Positions 63,975 to 64,000 of a DNA stretch of 64,000 nucleotides are shown piece by piece. Source of the stretch: Rhodopirellula sp. (GTDB taxonomy: Bacteria > Planctomycetota > Planctomycetia > Pirellulales > Thermoguttaceae); contig JAAYEH010000080.1 in the NCBI GenBank assembly GCA_012728855.1, positions 1 through 64,000 on the forward strand, in the 5' to 3' direction. Position 1 is the first letter of the stretch. Every line of letters begins with the position of its first letter. The notes under the pieces are model-generated. The model saw only the letters and a program-made list of their open reading frames with translations. It ran no database searches and had not been told where the DNA came from. Position numbers and translations under genes: made by a program.

Positions 63975-64000
63975 CCGGACGAGAGATGGCCCCCTCATCC

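Noticed and set aside
1-64000. Search for tRNA, rRNA and CRISPR arrays
   Set aside because: No T-arm-like GGTTCGAATCC context with a matching acceptor stem, no rRNA stretch, and no regularly spaced direct repeats were noticed by eye; a covariance-model search was not possible.

Overview
The window is high-GC chromosomal DNA of a planctomycete, most likely in or near the Pirellulales. The evidence is family content: a PSCyt1/DUF1549/DUF1553 cytochrome-type gene followed by a DUF1501 gene, many secreted proteins with TAT or Sec leaders, Gfo/Idh/MocA oxidoreductases paired with sugar isomerases, a sulfatase, DUF4838, ceramidase-like and LamG/glycosidase genes, and a J-like/membrane/discoidin protein of the type common in this phylum. 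Most neighbouring genes sit as singletons or short same-strand runs with wide gaps. No rRNA, tRNA or CRISPR was recognised.

Layout. 0-4.5 kb: PSD1-DUF1501 pair. 4.7-15.3 kb: secreted beta-helix and glycosidase-like genes, a decaying block at 6.0-8.5 kb (LamG/glycosidase with a frame break, and an FAD oxidoreductase that has lost its middle), a TIM-barrel isomerase, a response regulator fused to an ATPase domain, a TAT protein of unknown role, and a glycosidase-like gene with a one-base frameshift. 15.3-17.6 kb: PL11 rhamnogalacturonan lyase. 17.6-21.7 kb: an operon hydE-hydG-aspA for [FeFe]-hydrogenase cofactor assembly, divergent from a deoxyhypusine synthase-like gene. 23.3-33 kb: ceramidase-like gene, membrane protein, Xaa-Pro peptidase, accB-accC, PPi-type phosphofructokinase, an iron-type binding lipoprotein and an NhaC antiporter. 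33-45.4 kb: carbohydrate-related genes (DUF4838, C45 acyltransferase-like, GH27 alpha-galactosidase, two Gfo/Idh/MocA genes around an isomerase) and a leucine-rich-repeat lipoprotein. 45.4-47.1 kb: a scrap heap of gene and transposase fragments. 47.1-54.4 kb: second ceramidase-like gene, sulfatase, glycosidase-like propeller, nadA and a CheX-type gene. 54.7-64 kb: SpsF-like cytidylyltransferase, aroDE-aroK-prepilin peptidase operon, the J-like/discoidin protein, an LPG-synthase-type flippase and a BRCT-MerR-TPR fusion.

Themes. The secreted enzymes (RG lyase, GH27, sulfatase, DUF4838, Gfo/Idh, isomerases) fit a heterotroph that breaks down complex sulfated or pectic polysaccharides. HydE/HydG/AspA, PPi-PFK and AccBC fit a fermentative or facultatively anaerobic side; hydF and hydA are not in this window.

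The most unusual signal is a family of about 100-bp palindromic elements with a shared core (GGACTGGC near one end, GCCTGTCCCC near the other). One copy lies in frame inside hydE, adding 34 codons without breaking the gene. Others lie between genes, and remnants of the IS200-like/RAYT transposases expected to move such elements lie at about 24.9 and 46.3 kb. A second small palindrome, AGCAGCC(C/G)GGCTGCT, is clustered just upstream of pepP and nadA.
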